Assembly: GCF_964355755.1 (NCBI RefSeq)
Contig: NC_092674.1
Coordinates: forward strand, 30,802,001-30,866,000
Length of the DNA stretch: 64,000 nucleotides
Reading direction: 5' to 3'
DNA from: Antedon mediterranea
Lineage: Eukaryota > Echinodermata > Crinoidea > Comatulida > Antedonidae
Part shown: one piece after another, positions 13,201 through 24,762 of the stretch
How the letters are laid out: every line of letters begins with the position of its first letter
How positions within the stretch are numbered: position 1 is the first letter of the stretch
Notes under the pieces: model-generated
The model's input: only the letters and a program-made list of their open reading frames with translations
The model's database searches: none
Told to the model about the DNA's origin: nothing
Made by a program: the position numbers and the translations under genes

Positions 13201-15848
13201 CTTAAAATCACATTTTAATAATTCCAGCTTAGCATTTAAGAGTTTACTATTAGTAAGCACACAATAATACCACCACACTAGAGAAAGAAATAAAAATAAA
13301 TACATACATACAGAAAATATATAATAATACACCAAATTAAATTAAGATAGAATATTAGAGGGCCTCTTCAATATTAGAGGGCCTCTTCAATATTAGAGGG
13401 CCTCTTCAATATTAGAGGGCCTCTTCAATTCAGCTGTAGTACAGCTGTTAGAGCTATTCTTACTCCATGGTGAAACAAAGTTGAATAAATATATTAGAAT
13501 TGCAAGCATATAAAATCACCAAAGAACAACACCAATACCAAGAGAGGCAGATGATTGACCATTTAAAGACAAAATCAATTTAAACAGAGACATGCATGGT
13601 CATTACATTGAAAGAAAATAAATTGATTTCCAATACAATAGCAAGTGAATGAAGAGCAACACGTCTGTGAATTAATGATTGTGTCTTACTTTTTCAGTTT
13701 CGTGAATGGTGTTGTAATAAGTCTGAAGAAATCCATGTATGGTAAATAATAAAAAATAATAATCGTACAGATCAATTAAATATTTATATTACATTTAAAT
13801 CAGTTTTATAATCATATATTCATTACTCATCAAGTAGATTTCTTAACTGCAATGGATAGAATTATGTTGTTAAACATTATGTCTCATGATATTTTTGCAT
13901 TTATTTGTTTCATTTTAAGTTATTCTTTTGACGCATCTTAATCATCAAGTGTGCCACTGTTGTAAAAGTGAAATAAATAAATATTATTACACACCATTAA
14001 AAAAAATTAGTTTTGTTCAAATAAATGCTTTAGTGAGCGCAAAAACCTAGTCTATGTTGGTTCAAGAATAAAGTATATTTGTTACCTATCACGTAGTCTT
14101 CTAGAACCCTCTTCACTCACTATGGCTTCATCAAATGATTTGCTTCTTTCTGATTCTATTTTCAGTTTAGAATCTTCCAGCCTTTAATTTTAAATAAACA
14201 AAGAGTTAATAGCATAATTATGTAACTTACCCCAAAAAATAAGGTTTTCACTTATAAAATGACAAATAAATGGTTAAATTCAACCAAAAACACATTTGAC
14301 TACTACTCTTTTAAATTACAGTTTTTTCAGGTAAATCTTTTTTGTTCCAATCTAATTTTTGGTCAAAGTGAATATTTATTTGTGACATTAAAATGTCACT
14401 TGAATGTGTGACTGTCCCCTTGGTTACTGTACAGCAATATTATTGAAATGATTGAAGATTTATTTGTCATAAAAATGTGTACTACTCACGCTAAATGCAA
14501 ATCATGTTTTTCATTTTGAGATTTATTAAGATCATGTTCAAGTTCTGAAAGTTGCGCCTCATACTCGGACTTCATTAACATTATCTGACGTTCTTTGTCA
14601 GTCGCCTCGGCCAGTAACTTTAAGCTGCTTGTTGTCGTCAGACCTCCACTGGCTGAATAACCGCCAGCACCTAGCCATGGTAGCAGATGCGACTTAATAG
14701 CGTCACAACCACCATATGCTCCACCTTAAAAAACAATCAAATAAATTACTTATGATTATAGGTTAATATATTTAGATTATAAAATTAATATAAGAGGAAG
14801 GAAAGTATATTAACATGTTTAATTTACAGCAGACTAAGTATGAAGGTTAAAAAAAAAACAATTTGTAAACCTCTAAAATTTAATAAAATAAGCACAGAAT
14901 ATATTTAGTTATTTTGTTAATTAATTAATTTAAAATTAGTATTAAATTATTTTAATTTAAAACTGGATCATCTATTAAGCAAATTTATTATTAGTACGAA
15001 TTGAAAGCGTTGTCTAATATTTAATTAATATATCTAATAATACTGCGCATGCGTATTTATATATCTATTTTTAATATGCGCAGCCAATCAATTGAGTAAA
15101 TTTATTCGCTTATGGAGAACATGCTTAAGTAACGTAGTAATGCCTTGTACCTTCAGAAGCTGTCAGATTCAGTAGCGCAAACAGCTGCGACTGAGTACGA
15201 GAAGTTAGCTCCAATATCTCACAACAGCGAGAAACGTTGTCATCACACGTATTTAACTGAAAAAAATTATATTTAGTGGACTGATCACAAAAATTAAAAA
15301 ATATAATTATTATATATATTATTATTATATTTGCATAAGCTATTTTTTGCATCTATCCATGGAGTAAAGAATAATAATAATTATTCTTTACTCCATGATC
15401 TATCCATATAATAATAATACTATACAGTATACGGCCTATACTAGCTAGGCCTAGTGTCTGTATGTCTAGTCTAATATTAATTAATAATAAACCCATAGTA
15501 CAACCAACATACATGCAATATCGAGATATCTCACTTATTTCATAAAAAAATTTATTTGTTATTATTGAAATATTTTTTATGGACAAAAACAAAACCAAAG
15601 GATTATTACCTATAAGGCGCCCTCTATATACCTACAGTAGGCCTCTCTCAGAATAGAAAGAGCCCAGTGGGGGAAGACCGTACTGTAGCTATCTTCCCCT
15701 GGCGCCAGGCCACCAAAAAAAGAATAGTAGTAAGGAGATAATAAACTTCCCAGGTACCTACCAGATATGTTGAATTCCATCTGACAAGTTTGTCATGAAG
15801 CAGAGAAAATATGTTGCTGTTTACTAGTCTTCGCAGAGATTCTGCCAT
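10290..15848 (-). CDS. SPATA18: SPATA18 / MIEAP, mitochondria-eating protein (11 coding exons)
   Basis: Homologue of MIEAP, a protein studied in vertebrates for cardiolipin binding, mitochondrial quality control and spermatogenesis. Spliced product is 484 aa (human 538). Exons in transcript order: 15848-15762, 15256-15151, 14724-14490, 14181-14086, 13113-12979, 12401-12197, 11759-11601, 11393-11218, 10941-10812, 10523-10424, 10315-10290. The N-terminus (MAESLRRLVN, then NTCDDNVSRC and SQLFALLNLTA) and IKSHLLPWL match the family. A charged coiled coil spans about residues 140-235. The C-terminal MIEAP domain is clear (YPPVVDF, ELFDDLKYRRSFDSEYSAPL, IWPALLD, LLKGEAVTRRGA), followed by an Arg/Ser-rich tail (SRSPTRN, SRSRSPSPSRR). 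The last exon of 26 coding nt adds LTASYLS and a stop; it rests on splice phase alone and is the least certain part. Confidence 0.93.
11825..12015 (-). mobile_element. Degenerate tRNA-derived SINE copy
   Basis: It matches the minus-strand SINE at 33700-33950 in both its body (near 11850-11905) and its B-box-like head (near 11950-12010). It lies within a SPATA18 intron and abuts a MITE remnant at 12027. Confidence 0.5.
12027..12164. mobile_element. MITE family A, left end truncated
   Basis: Retains the internal GTGATGTGCCCAAATATGG segment and the right terminus GATAGTGTAGACAGAGCTTT. The left terminal repeat is lost. Located in a SPATA18 intron, 33 bp from the exon 12197-12401 donor. Confidence 0.8.
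12638..12911. repeat. 93-bp tandem repeat, 3 copies
   Basis: Units begin at GAATAAGTAATTAGCCGTC near 12638, 12731 and 12824, nearly identical. It lies within the SPATA18 intron between exons 12979-13113 and 12197-12401. Confidence 0.9.
13352..13427. repeat. 19-bp tandem repeat, 4 copies
   Basis: Four identical copies of ATATTAGAGGGCCTCTTCA in a SPATA18 intron. The unit has a palindromic AGAGG/CCTCT core. Confidence 0.9.
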
Positions 15849-16654
15849 TCTAAACAAATGCCTTGCAACTTCGGAAAAAAACTAAACTAAAAACTTTGCA
15901 TGCGACGATTAAAAAAACGCGATTAAAAAATCTCCAAGGTGCAAGAGACGCTACGCATGCGCATTTTCGAGATATAAATAAACTGACGGTACGTTAAAAA
16001 GCTTTGAGCGATTGGTTAAACCCGTAAATGTGGCATATAACTAACCAATCAGAAGAAGGCTTCTTTACGACTTAATTTTGCGAAGATATGCTTGAATGAT
16101 CAAAAAGGTCAACAAAGAGATTTAATTTTACAACAGACGTGACGCTCTCGGTGTGATAAAAAATATTTAGTTTTACATTTTTTTAAACAATTTTACACCA
16201 GCAGGTAAATATATTATATACTATTGAAGTTATTGAGCATTGTCCAAGTCTCAAACTAAATATATAGACGTCATATAGGATATCCCATATAGATAATACG
16301 CTGTTTTAAGTTATGTTTTAGTTTAGGCCTACTACTACTAGTGTACTCTACTATAGTACTAGCTAGCTAGGCGTAACTAGCCTGTAAATTGTAGAAGAAG
16401 TGGCAGTTTATCAGCTGTTTGATAGTGCTTTGTAGGCCTACCTATGCATATCCGATGATATTCTCAGAATTATTTTTATAAAAACAATAATTAACAAACC
16501 TACTGCTATGAAGTATAGTAGGTAGGCACCTCCTAGAACCTAGACGTTTTTAAAATTTATTATAAAATAAATTATAAAAATATGAATTTTGAATAATTGT
16601 ATTTGCCTGTGATAGTGACTTGTAACTAAATTAGTTTTTTTTATCTATTTCAGG
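15849..16654. promoter_or_regulatory. Bidirectional SPATA18-SGCB promoter region
   Basis: The two start codons face away from each other across 806 bp. ATTGG at 16011 and CCAAT at about 16044 form two opposed CCAAT boxes about 30 bp apart, a usual NF-Y arrangement in divergent promoters. For SGCB a 5' UTR exon probably ends at about 16204 (CAGCAG|GTAAAT), with its acceptor at 16653 immediately before the ATG. No TATA box is obvious. The transcription starts are inferred, not seen. Confidence 0.6.
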
Positions 16655-19212
16655 ATGTCAATGAGAGAAAAGTCACTTGAACGTCGCCGAGTAACTAAAG
16701 AACACAACAGCAACTTTAGAGCTGGTCATGTTTATGTCAATGAAAATCAACTTTATAAAACTGGACTTCGAGGAAGAAAACGTTTTCTCTTTTATATGAT
16801 ACTCCTGGTGTTATATATAATTGTTGTCAGCAACCTGCTGGTATGTGAATCAATGAAAGATAACTTTTTGAGTGCAAGTGCAAAATAATATTGATTATTT
16901 AATTTATAAAATAATCAATGATCTTAGATTAAGATTACTTAACAACATATTTCAGAATATCACTGCAAAAAAACCCCAATATTCAAACATAAACATACTG
17001 TGCATACATAAAGCCAAAGAAACATAGTATTTAGATATTAGATCAAAACCTGACTGAACATTGGGTAAACAGCACATGACCCAAGAATAGATATTTAAAA
17101 TTATAGACTTTCAAAAATGATAAGATTCAATTACAACAACCTTAATACCCTATATTTCAATTTAATCAATAATGTTGATTTTGCTATTTTTCAGGTACTT
17201 CTGTTGATCATGTTTTCACTCAAGATAAACGATGAAGGGATGGCAGTAATGGAGGTGGTTCCTGACAGAGCAATTCGATTCCTGCATCAGTTGTACATGG
17301 ACAAAATTACTCTAAATGGAACAACAAGTGCACAACTTGCTTCGTTTCACTCACAAAATCTAGATTTTTTTGGTGAACAAATTGTAAGTACAGTACAGTG
17401 GAACCCATCACTTGGGACATCTTGCCATATATTCAGAGGAAATCTCTTTTCAGGGGAGACACTTTCCTGTGAAATAAACATTTTTGTAAGACTTTGGTGT
17501 CTATCCTTAATGCCTGGGGTTCTGCTTTTCTACTTCAGGAATGAAATGTTTATGTTTAACACTTATTTCAATACCATGCAACATCTAGTAAACCTAACTA
17601 ATCACAAAAGAAACAATGTTTGTATCAACATACTCTATTATACTAAAGTACTATACATAACTTATGCAATTTGTTTATTTATTTTGTAGAATCTGCAGCC
17701 ACAAACCAATGCACACAGTAAGTATATTTTTATTTGATCATTTTTTTACATTAGTGTGGTTGTTTGTGGCAACAGAATTCTAGAAATAAAGTTTGATTTA
17801 TGTCACGAAAAGTTGTAAAGTATAACCGTTTGAGGACCCCTCAATATCTTTTTAAGTGAAAAACTGCACAGGTTTTCCTCTTTAAAAATGGTAAATAAAA
17901 TAACAAGCTATATTTCAATTTCTAATGTTTTTGTCTAAAGTTGGAATAGGAGTAAAGAAGACAGAAATATACAGCAGTTCATTTGAAGTTGTCAATCCAA
18001 CCAATAACAAGACGGTTTTCCCACAACAGAATTTTAAAGTTTCTAATCTAAACAAAGTAAGCTTTGGATTGTTGAACACAAGCAAGGTAAGATAATTATT
18101 GAAAATTTAATTAAGCATGGTTCTCACTAGAGACGCAAATTAAGGATGTAGATGCAATGTAGACCAATCAAAAGCGAAGCTTGAATAACCTATCTTTTTT
18201 GATTGATCAAATCTTGCGTTGCGCTTACATTCTTGTGTTACATCATAGTGTGAACCAAGCATTAACATTATTACAAAACATTTATTACAAAACATGTATT
18301 ACAATACAGACCATGCTTGCTGTACACACAATTTGGCTTTCGTAAAGAAATTTCTGTTTCTACACAAATGTCTAAAGGAAAATTAAAAGTCATGCAGTTC
18401 AGGAGATTTTACTATTAGAGGACAAAGTTTCATAATATTGATTGTTTTTTTAATAGGTGAGCAGTTCAACAGGTAATACATTACATTTGACATCGTTGGG
18501 TAATTTAAACATATCAGCTGGTGAAGATATTGACTTTAAAAGCAACGAAATGCAGTTGACGTCGTCTTCATTAACATTACATTCTAAGGTAAGTAAAAGC
18601 TTTCTCCCCCATCCCCTCTTTTTTAGAACCCCATCCAATGTCGTAGAGTGCTGACTGGCTAAACCCAGGGCCCCTGAGCAGTGGCCAGAGGAAAAAACAG
18701 GCATTGAAATGTGTCAAAAAGGGCTAAAAACCTCTAAAAAGGGCTAAAACTCCCTGAGGTCTCCAGCGTTGGAGTGCCACTTTTAGGGTTCCTAAATGCC
18801 TCTGCATTAGCCACTGACCCCATTTTGTGTTTTGATCTTTAAAATACTATACTATATGTACTGTAATACTCTATTTGCATGGGCCAGACCTGTCATTAGC
18901 TGTTGCTATTTTCCTGAGGACTAATTGTCACTTTTTCTTATCTCGTTTCAAGAATCGCGTAATTTTATGATATTAGGTTTTTGAATATTTTACATACAGT
19001 TCAGCTAATTTTTTTTTGTTTATTAATTTTAGAAAAATATTTATCTGAAGATGTTTGATGGTCTGTTTGCAGAAAACCTAGCGACAATTGAAGACGGTTT
19101 TAACATAAGTAAAAAAACTCAACTCTGTATAAGTACAAACACTGGAACATTATTTAGAATTCATTATAATGCATCATGTAATAATTATGATATTGATAGT
19201 GAAGTGCGCTGA
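16655..19212 (+). CDS. SGCB: SGCB, beta-sarcoglycan (6 coding exons)
   Basis: Single-pass type II membrane subunit of the sarcoglycan part of the dystrophin complex. Spliced length is 286 aa (human 318). Exons: 16655-16840, 17195-17383, 17690-17717 (28 nt), 17941-18086, 18457-18588, 19033-19212. The family hallmark SMREKSLERRRVTKEHNSNF and KTGLRGRK precede the membrane segment (about residues 46-68). The extracellular part contains N-glycosylation sequons (NGT, NKT, NIS, NAS) and the sarcoglycan beta-strand pattern. Human has an Ala-rich N-terminal extension of about 20 residues that is missing here. The C-terminal cysteine cluster is reduced: LCISTNTGTLFRIHYNASC keeps two cysteines where human has four. 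The start follows a 3' splice site directly. Confidence 0.94.
18118..18263. mobile_element. Foldback MITE family B, divergent copy
   Basis: It lies in an SGCB intron. The ends GGTTCTCACTAGAGACGCAA and TAGTGTGAACCAAGCATTA are inverted, with internal GACCAATCAAAAG and TTTTTTGATTG also inverted. Confidence 0.7.
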
Positions 19213-19334
19213 CAAAGAACAACTTGTAATCATGGCATTTTCTGTATTGAGAATGTTCTACAATACTATATGACATAATTTAATAGGTTAGAGTAACATT
19301 TATATATCGTGAATTTCAGTGACAGTAGTGTAAA

Positions 19335-19573
19335 GCCTGGCTTCCATAAAATTGCTACACGACAGAGCGTAGCGATTCTATGGAAACGCTAGAATTTATC
19401 GGGGATCTAGTACACGAGCGCTAAATATTCTTTGGTACGCGTATACCATTCATCGCCGACACAATCGGCAAAGTTGAACTTTGCCGATTTGACTGCGATG
19501 AATCGGGGAGCCTTCCCGATTGCGTCGGCGACATCTGTGAGTGTAGCGATTTTAATGGAAACCAGGCTTAAAG
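19335..19573. mobile_element. Foldback MITE with AAGCCTGGCTTCCATAAAAT ends
   Basis: The ends AAGCCTGGCTTCCAT and ATGGAAACCAGGCTTA are inverted. Inside lies a further inverted pair (TTCATCGCCGACACAATCGG with CCGATTGCGTCGGCGA) around a GGCAAAGTTGAACTTTGCC palindrome. Layout resembles family B but the sequence differs. Confidence 0.8.
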
Positions 19574-20844
19574 GACAATTTATTAACGCACATTTAAAAT
19601 GATAGGTGGCAGTATTTTGCAAGTTAGTTAGTAATTTATACATTACAGATGGGTAAGTTCGTTTTTTATTTTCAGAAAAGTGATGTTAAGTAACTTACCT
19701 GAAAATGACGAAAAAACAGACAATTTCACTGAAGTTTTTGTAGTGTTTCTTCCAATTTTGTTCCGTAGGTGAATTTAAAGAACATCTAACTTCTATATTA
19801 AGACAATAGGAAATGTTTTAATAATTGCTATTTTACAGTTTTGTGTGTGTGTGAATTTTTGTCTGAAAATGTAATGATCTTATTGTAAATATGTTGTGTG
19901 CACATTTTTAGAACATACTACTTTTATGTACTAATTATGAACATTACCTTGAATCATGTTATATTTAATGTGCTAATAACCTGTGATGTAAATTGATGGG
20001 CAGGTGTTTATTTAAGAAAGCCAATTTTAAACATGTCTGAAAAAGGTATTTAAATGCAATAGAATTAAAGTGCAGTATTGTTAGATATAGATTTTATATA
20101 GTAAATAGTTTATATAGTTGAATTTAGATAATCCACTATGTTTAGTTATAGACGCCACATTTTATGAATATATATTGATCTCGACTACTAGTATTCATCA
20201 AGGCATTTTGAGCACCAGTAACAGAAACAGAATTAAGATTAAATAGAAAACAAAAATTCCATCCTGCCTTATGAGATATATAAAATATAGGCATATTTGG
20301 GACTTGGTTCCCGCGATGAATGTACTCGCAACAACGAATGAAAATGTGATGTTACGTCCTTTCGTGACGTTAACGTCATGTAGCGTAACGCAACGTCATA
20401 AGAAGCATTGGGAAACAAGCTCATGAGGGCGTCGCTTTCGGCACGATTTTTAGCTAAAGGTTTTTATTTTTCTGTATTCAGTTTATTTTAAACATAACTT
20501 TAAGTAAATACAATCTTTGATATAATATACTCTAGATGAGTAGCATGTTTTCCATTAGCGAATGTATTCACAAAAATCGATAATTTTTTAAATGTAATAA
20601 AGAGTAAATGACATTGTTTATACATGTAAATTGTCAACACTTTCGATTTTCACGAATATTCGCATAAAACCAGCTTTAGGCTATTTATTATTATTGATTT
20701 CAAATACAACATTAATAAATATTCGCAATCATATAAATGATACGCAAGTCGACAATTGTTGTTTCAAATATGCATATACATTTATATCTCGCATCAAAAA
20801 GCAATAATTTAATGTTTTAAATGGAATTTAACCAAAACTTTGTA

Positions 20845-21011
20845 AAGCGACGTTCCCACTAGAACGCAACGTATCGACGCAAAATGCTGTAGGCCTATTG
20901 CGTAATCACAAGTGGGAACCTGCAAAAATCGCAGGTTTGATTTCACGCAGGCAAACAAAATTATTAGAAGGGCATTTTCTTACGTTGCGTAGGTAGTGGG
21001 AACCAAGCTTA
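20845..21011. mobile_element. Foldback MITE family B
   Basis: CGTTCCCACTAGAACGCAAC at the left and GTAGTGGGAACCAAGCTTA at the right form terminal inverted repeats about 165 bp apart. Confidence 0.8.
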
Positions 21012-21297
21012 ATGATTCATGTATTGTTTGTTTTACATTGGGTGTGACGGACATACACTGTTCAGGAGACCTACATAAAATACACAAGTAGATGTTCGCG
21101 TCACAAAGAACGAATGCTTCTATTCGTTGATACAACTTGACACAAGTTTGATTCTGTTTTGCATGATGAGCTTGTAGAAATTGAATTATTCTAATAATAA
21201 TCGAAATGGCTTTTAGTCGGATGTCTTTATTGTTTCATAATAAGTGCTCCTCCAAATACTCCTTCCAGAAAACGACAAGAATGAATTTGAAAAGTAA

Positions 21298-21435
21298 TGC
21301 TTGGTTCCCATCTAGCGCACAACACAACGACGTAACGCAAAGTAGGGGATTCATCATTCAACCTGTCGCTTTATTGGTCAACTCGCTTGCGTTGTGTCTA
21401 CGTCGTTGCGTTGCGTCCTAGTGGGAACCAGCTTA
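21298..21435. mobile_element. Foldback MITE family B, well preserved
   Basis: TGCTTGGTTCCCATCTAG and CCTAGTGGGAACCAGCTTA are terminal inverted repeats. Inside, CAACGACGTAACGCAA pairs with CTACGTCGTTGCGTTGCG, and the shared TTGGTCAACTCGCTTGCG motif is present. The small open frame at 21206-21421 is repeat-derived. Confidence 0.85.
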
Positions 21436-22462
21436 ACGACGCACGATGTTATTAATTCTTTAACGGTTTTTAAATATCTAGCTCTAACAATATAAATGTT
21501 TGAAATGAATTTCAGTACGTAATGGTCCGACGATATTATATTTCATATAAAACAGAAAGAAGAATGTTCCTTTGAAAATAGCATCACTCGATCTGAATTA
21601 GTTTGAGAAGAGTCTTACTATGGGCCTTTTATATTTGAAATGTTGCCGTGCACTCAAAATCACGTTACCATTTCTTTGGCAAATGCAGTTTGTCGCCCTA
21701 CTGATCTGAGTTGTCTGAAGTTACACATGGTGTGGGCCTAATGCTTGATTCTTGCAACTTCACAAGGAGGTAAGCGCAACGCAAGTAGGGTTCAACCAAT
21801 CGCAAGCTTATTATAAGATTATTCGAAATATCGCTCTCTCATTGGTTGCGCGCCAAGTGGGGGAAGCAAGAGTTATCGATATATAATAATGACAATGTGA
21901 AATATTGCTGTAATTTTATATTGTCACTAATTTCAGAACACTCAGACTAATCTATATTTGCTGATATGATATAACACGAATACAACATATAATTGGCCTT
22001 CAATGTAGCCTTAATATAATAGGCCTTCTTATTTATATTATTGTACTTCATGTAATCGTACAAAGCTGATCTTGATAACATGATGTAAGTATATGGTATA
22101 TTCATATTAGAATATTAGTATACATGAACAACAATCATAATAACAAATACAGTAATCTGTATCTATATATAATAAACAAATGTTACAATACAATATTATA
22201 TATTGTTTTGCGATTAATAACATTTGCTGCATATTAAATGTAAATCCAATATTATTGTTATTGTAGTAAAAATAACAAGTTAGGGCATGCGAAGCTTTGA
22301 CAGTAAAAGATGGTATTTTTATTTTATAATGGGACTAACTGCAGATGAATTGCCCTTTTTTAAAAAAAGGTATCTTTTTGGCTAAATAAACGTGAACTCT
22401 TTCTTCGTGCAGGGGGGTTTATTTTTTATACCTACCTGCTTCGTGGGACAAGTGTTCCGCTT

Positions 22463-22610
22463 ACCGTCACCACTCGTCTGGCCTTTAAGATACTATGAAT
22501 GGGGTTCAGATGTGCATCATCCAGGGTGAGCGTTGACCCGTCACCACTCGTCTGTGGCCTTTAAGATACTATAAATGGGGTTCAGATGTGCATCATTCAG
22601 GGTGAGCGTT
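22463..22610. repeat. 72-bp direct tandem duplication
   Basis: CGTCACCACTCGTCTG followed by GCCTTTAAGATACTAT and GGGTGAGCGTTGAC occurs twice in tandem, with minor differences. Confidence 0.85.
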
Positions 22611-24762
22611 GACTAGGACACCCTTCAAGAAATAGAAATATAAAAATACAATAAATTATTGTTTACACAATGCGTATCTAATTAGGAAACTTATTCAATG
22701 AATTGCAGAAATTATTTATAGGCCTATATAAATGTTATTGATCAGAATATATTATGATACTAGAGTAATATTGATTTTATATAAGAAAATAATATTTTAG
22801 TCCCTTATACACAGTATGTTTGTACGAGATCTTATTACAATAATTCTTATGGGTCATTGTTAAATGTGATTAGTGTAATGGTCTTGGTATATAGTTTTTA
22901 ACCATGCTCATCCCTTTGCAATTATTATCTATTAAATTAGCATGACAATAGCCAGCGAATACGTAATGAGAAAGCAGCATTTTTTGTACTTAATCAGTTT
23001 AAGTTTAATGGGAAATACAACAACCAATACCCTTTGTTTCGTTATGGTATTGCCATGGTAACTCGTATGCTGCTTACAGGAAATCAGAATATAGGATCGA
23101 TACTTAAATATTGACGACGTGATCTTAAGAAAGTGATGGCTACGATCACTGCTAGCTGCTATCGGCGGAAGCATAATCTGCACAAATATCAACAATGATC
23201 TTTATTAAAGCATTCTTTAGATTTTAAGTAAGAAGCATTCATTTACACAGCATTCGGAAATATTAGGATAGTTATAAAGGTAGGTGCAGTGTTCGTTTAG
23301 TATACTTAATTATATAAGTACCGGTTCTAAGTTTGTTAATATTTGTCATCTTATTTCACCAAAATTATGTTTTCAATTGTTCTATCTCTTGTCACGTCAA
23401 AACTGTATATACATACTATGATATTTCACGTGAGTATCTCTGAGATAGAATAACTTATACCGCGCCGTGTCTTTATTATTGATATACCTGTTGCTATTTT
23501 CGTACTCGAAACTGCGTAGGTCTAGACGTGATCGAATTTATTTCTTTGCATTTATAATATGTTGTTATAAGTATATAATCTATACGGTATGTTGTTATAA
23601 TATAATAAATAAACATCATTAATTCATACTGATAGCTAATAACATATCATAGGAGCACAAGCAAATTTAGGGCGCTACATGACAAAGAGAAAGATGTCCG
23701 GTGTTCAAATAATTTTAGAAATAAAATCTGAGATGACTGGCGATTTCGCGTTTAACGCGCCATCGCGAGACATGCGCGAACCTTATTATTTTGCGTTCGT
23801 TTTCTAGGACCCTTTCTGAAAAAAGCATTCCACCTTAAGGGGTTATCCTCTGCTATGTCATATTTTGGTGCTTTGTTTGAGGTTTTGAGATTTTTGGAGT
23901 TTCATCTGCTGTCTTATGTCACATAACAATAATTATAGCAATAAATATTAAACAAACAAACACTAGGTGTTGGTGAACCTAAACTTCATTCACTTATTTA
24001 TTTGATCAAAATCAATTTCCAAGAAAAAGATTAGGCCTACAATCGTGGAGACTGGAGTTGAAATGGAAATAAATTAAATCTAACATTGTGATATGCATCA
24101 TATTAATTAGAATAGGAAACAAAAGACAAAATATGAAATAAAAGAAGCCATTTAAAGTCAATTATGCTAACGCTATGTAATTTATGTATACGCACTTTTG
24201 AATTCATGATAAGGTCGTGTGCAACAAATACAAGGCCAAGCTATTCAAAGCATTGACGTATATTTCTTTATATAGCTTATTACTTTTATTATGATTTATT
24301 CGAGCTAATGCATTGTATTGTGCTTTTTTCTTTAAATTCCATTTATCAATATGTATGTGTAATGGTCATCTACGCATTGCGTTTGTCTTGAATGCTGCGA
24401 AATGGAACCTGATGCACACAGTGGCGATGTCTAATACGTTTCTTGGTGTCTAGTGTTAATAATTGTTAATAATAATCCTAATAACATAGTTTATTCATTT
24501 TCTACCGGGGGCACAGAATGTATATTTTGAATCGTATTAATTTTAGTAGCATTATTCTCCGACCTACATGCCACGCGTTGTATGATTTGTTATCAGCGTT
24601 AACACACGCGCGTCTAACTGTTCATTTCGTGACGTCGATGACGCTTTGATGATAAAGTAATGGTACATGCTATAGGGCTCCTGTATCCCTACTAAAGTAT
24701 GACACTGAATGTAAGTGTGATGATGATGCTTGATACATTTAATTTGATTTTGCAGATTTATA

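Larger units (their letters stand above)
19213..24762. other. SGCB 3' flank and SGCB-TRPC intergenic region
   Basis: About 5.5 kb without a convincing gene. The first part is the likely SGCB 3' UTR (ATTAAA variant signal at 20064-20069). The rest holds several foldback elements (19335-19573, 20297-20425, 20845-21011, 21298-21435, 21738-21865), a 72-bp tandem duplication (22463-22610) and plain AT-rich sequence. The TRPC start is preceded by a 3' splice site at about 24754, so a 5' UTR exon of that gene should lie in the right-hand part. I could not place it. Confidence 0.7.

Noticed and set aside
17117-17689. 190-codon open frame on the plus strand
   Set aside because: It is the SGCB exon 17195-17383 extended by intron read-through on both sides. 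Only the 63-codon core is homologous and has splice sites.
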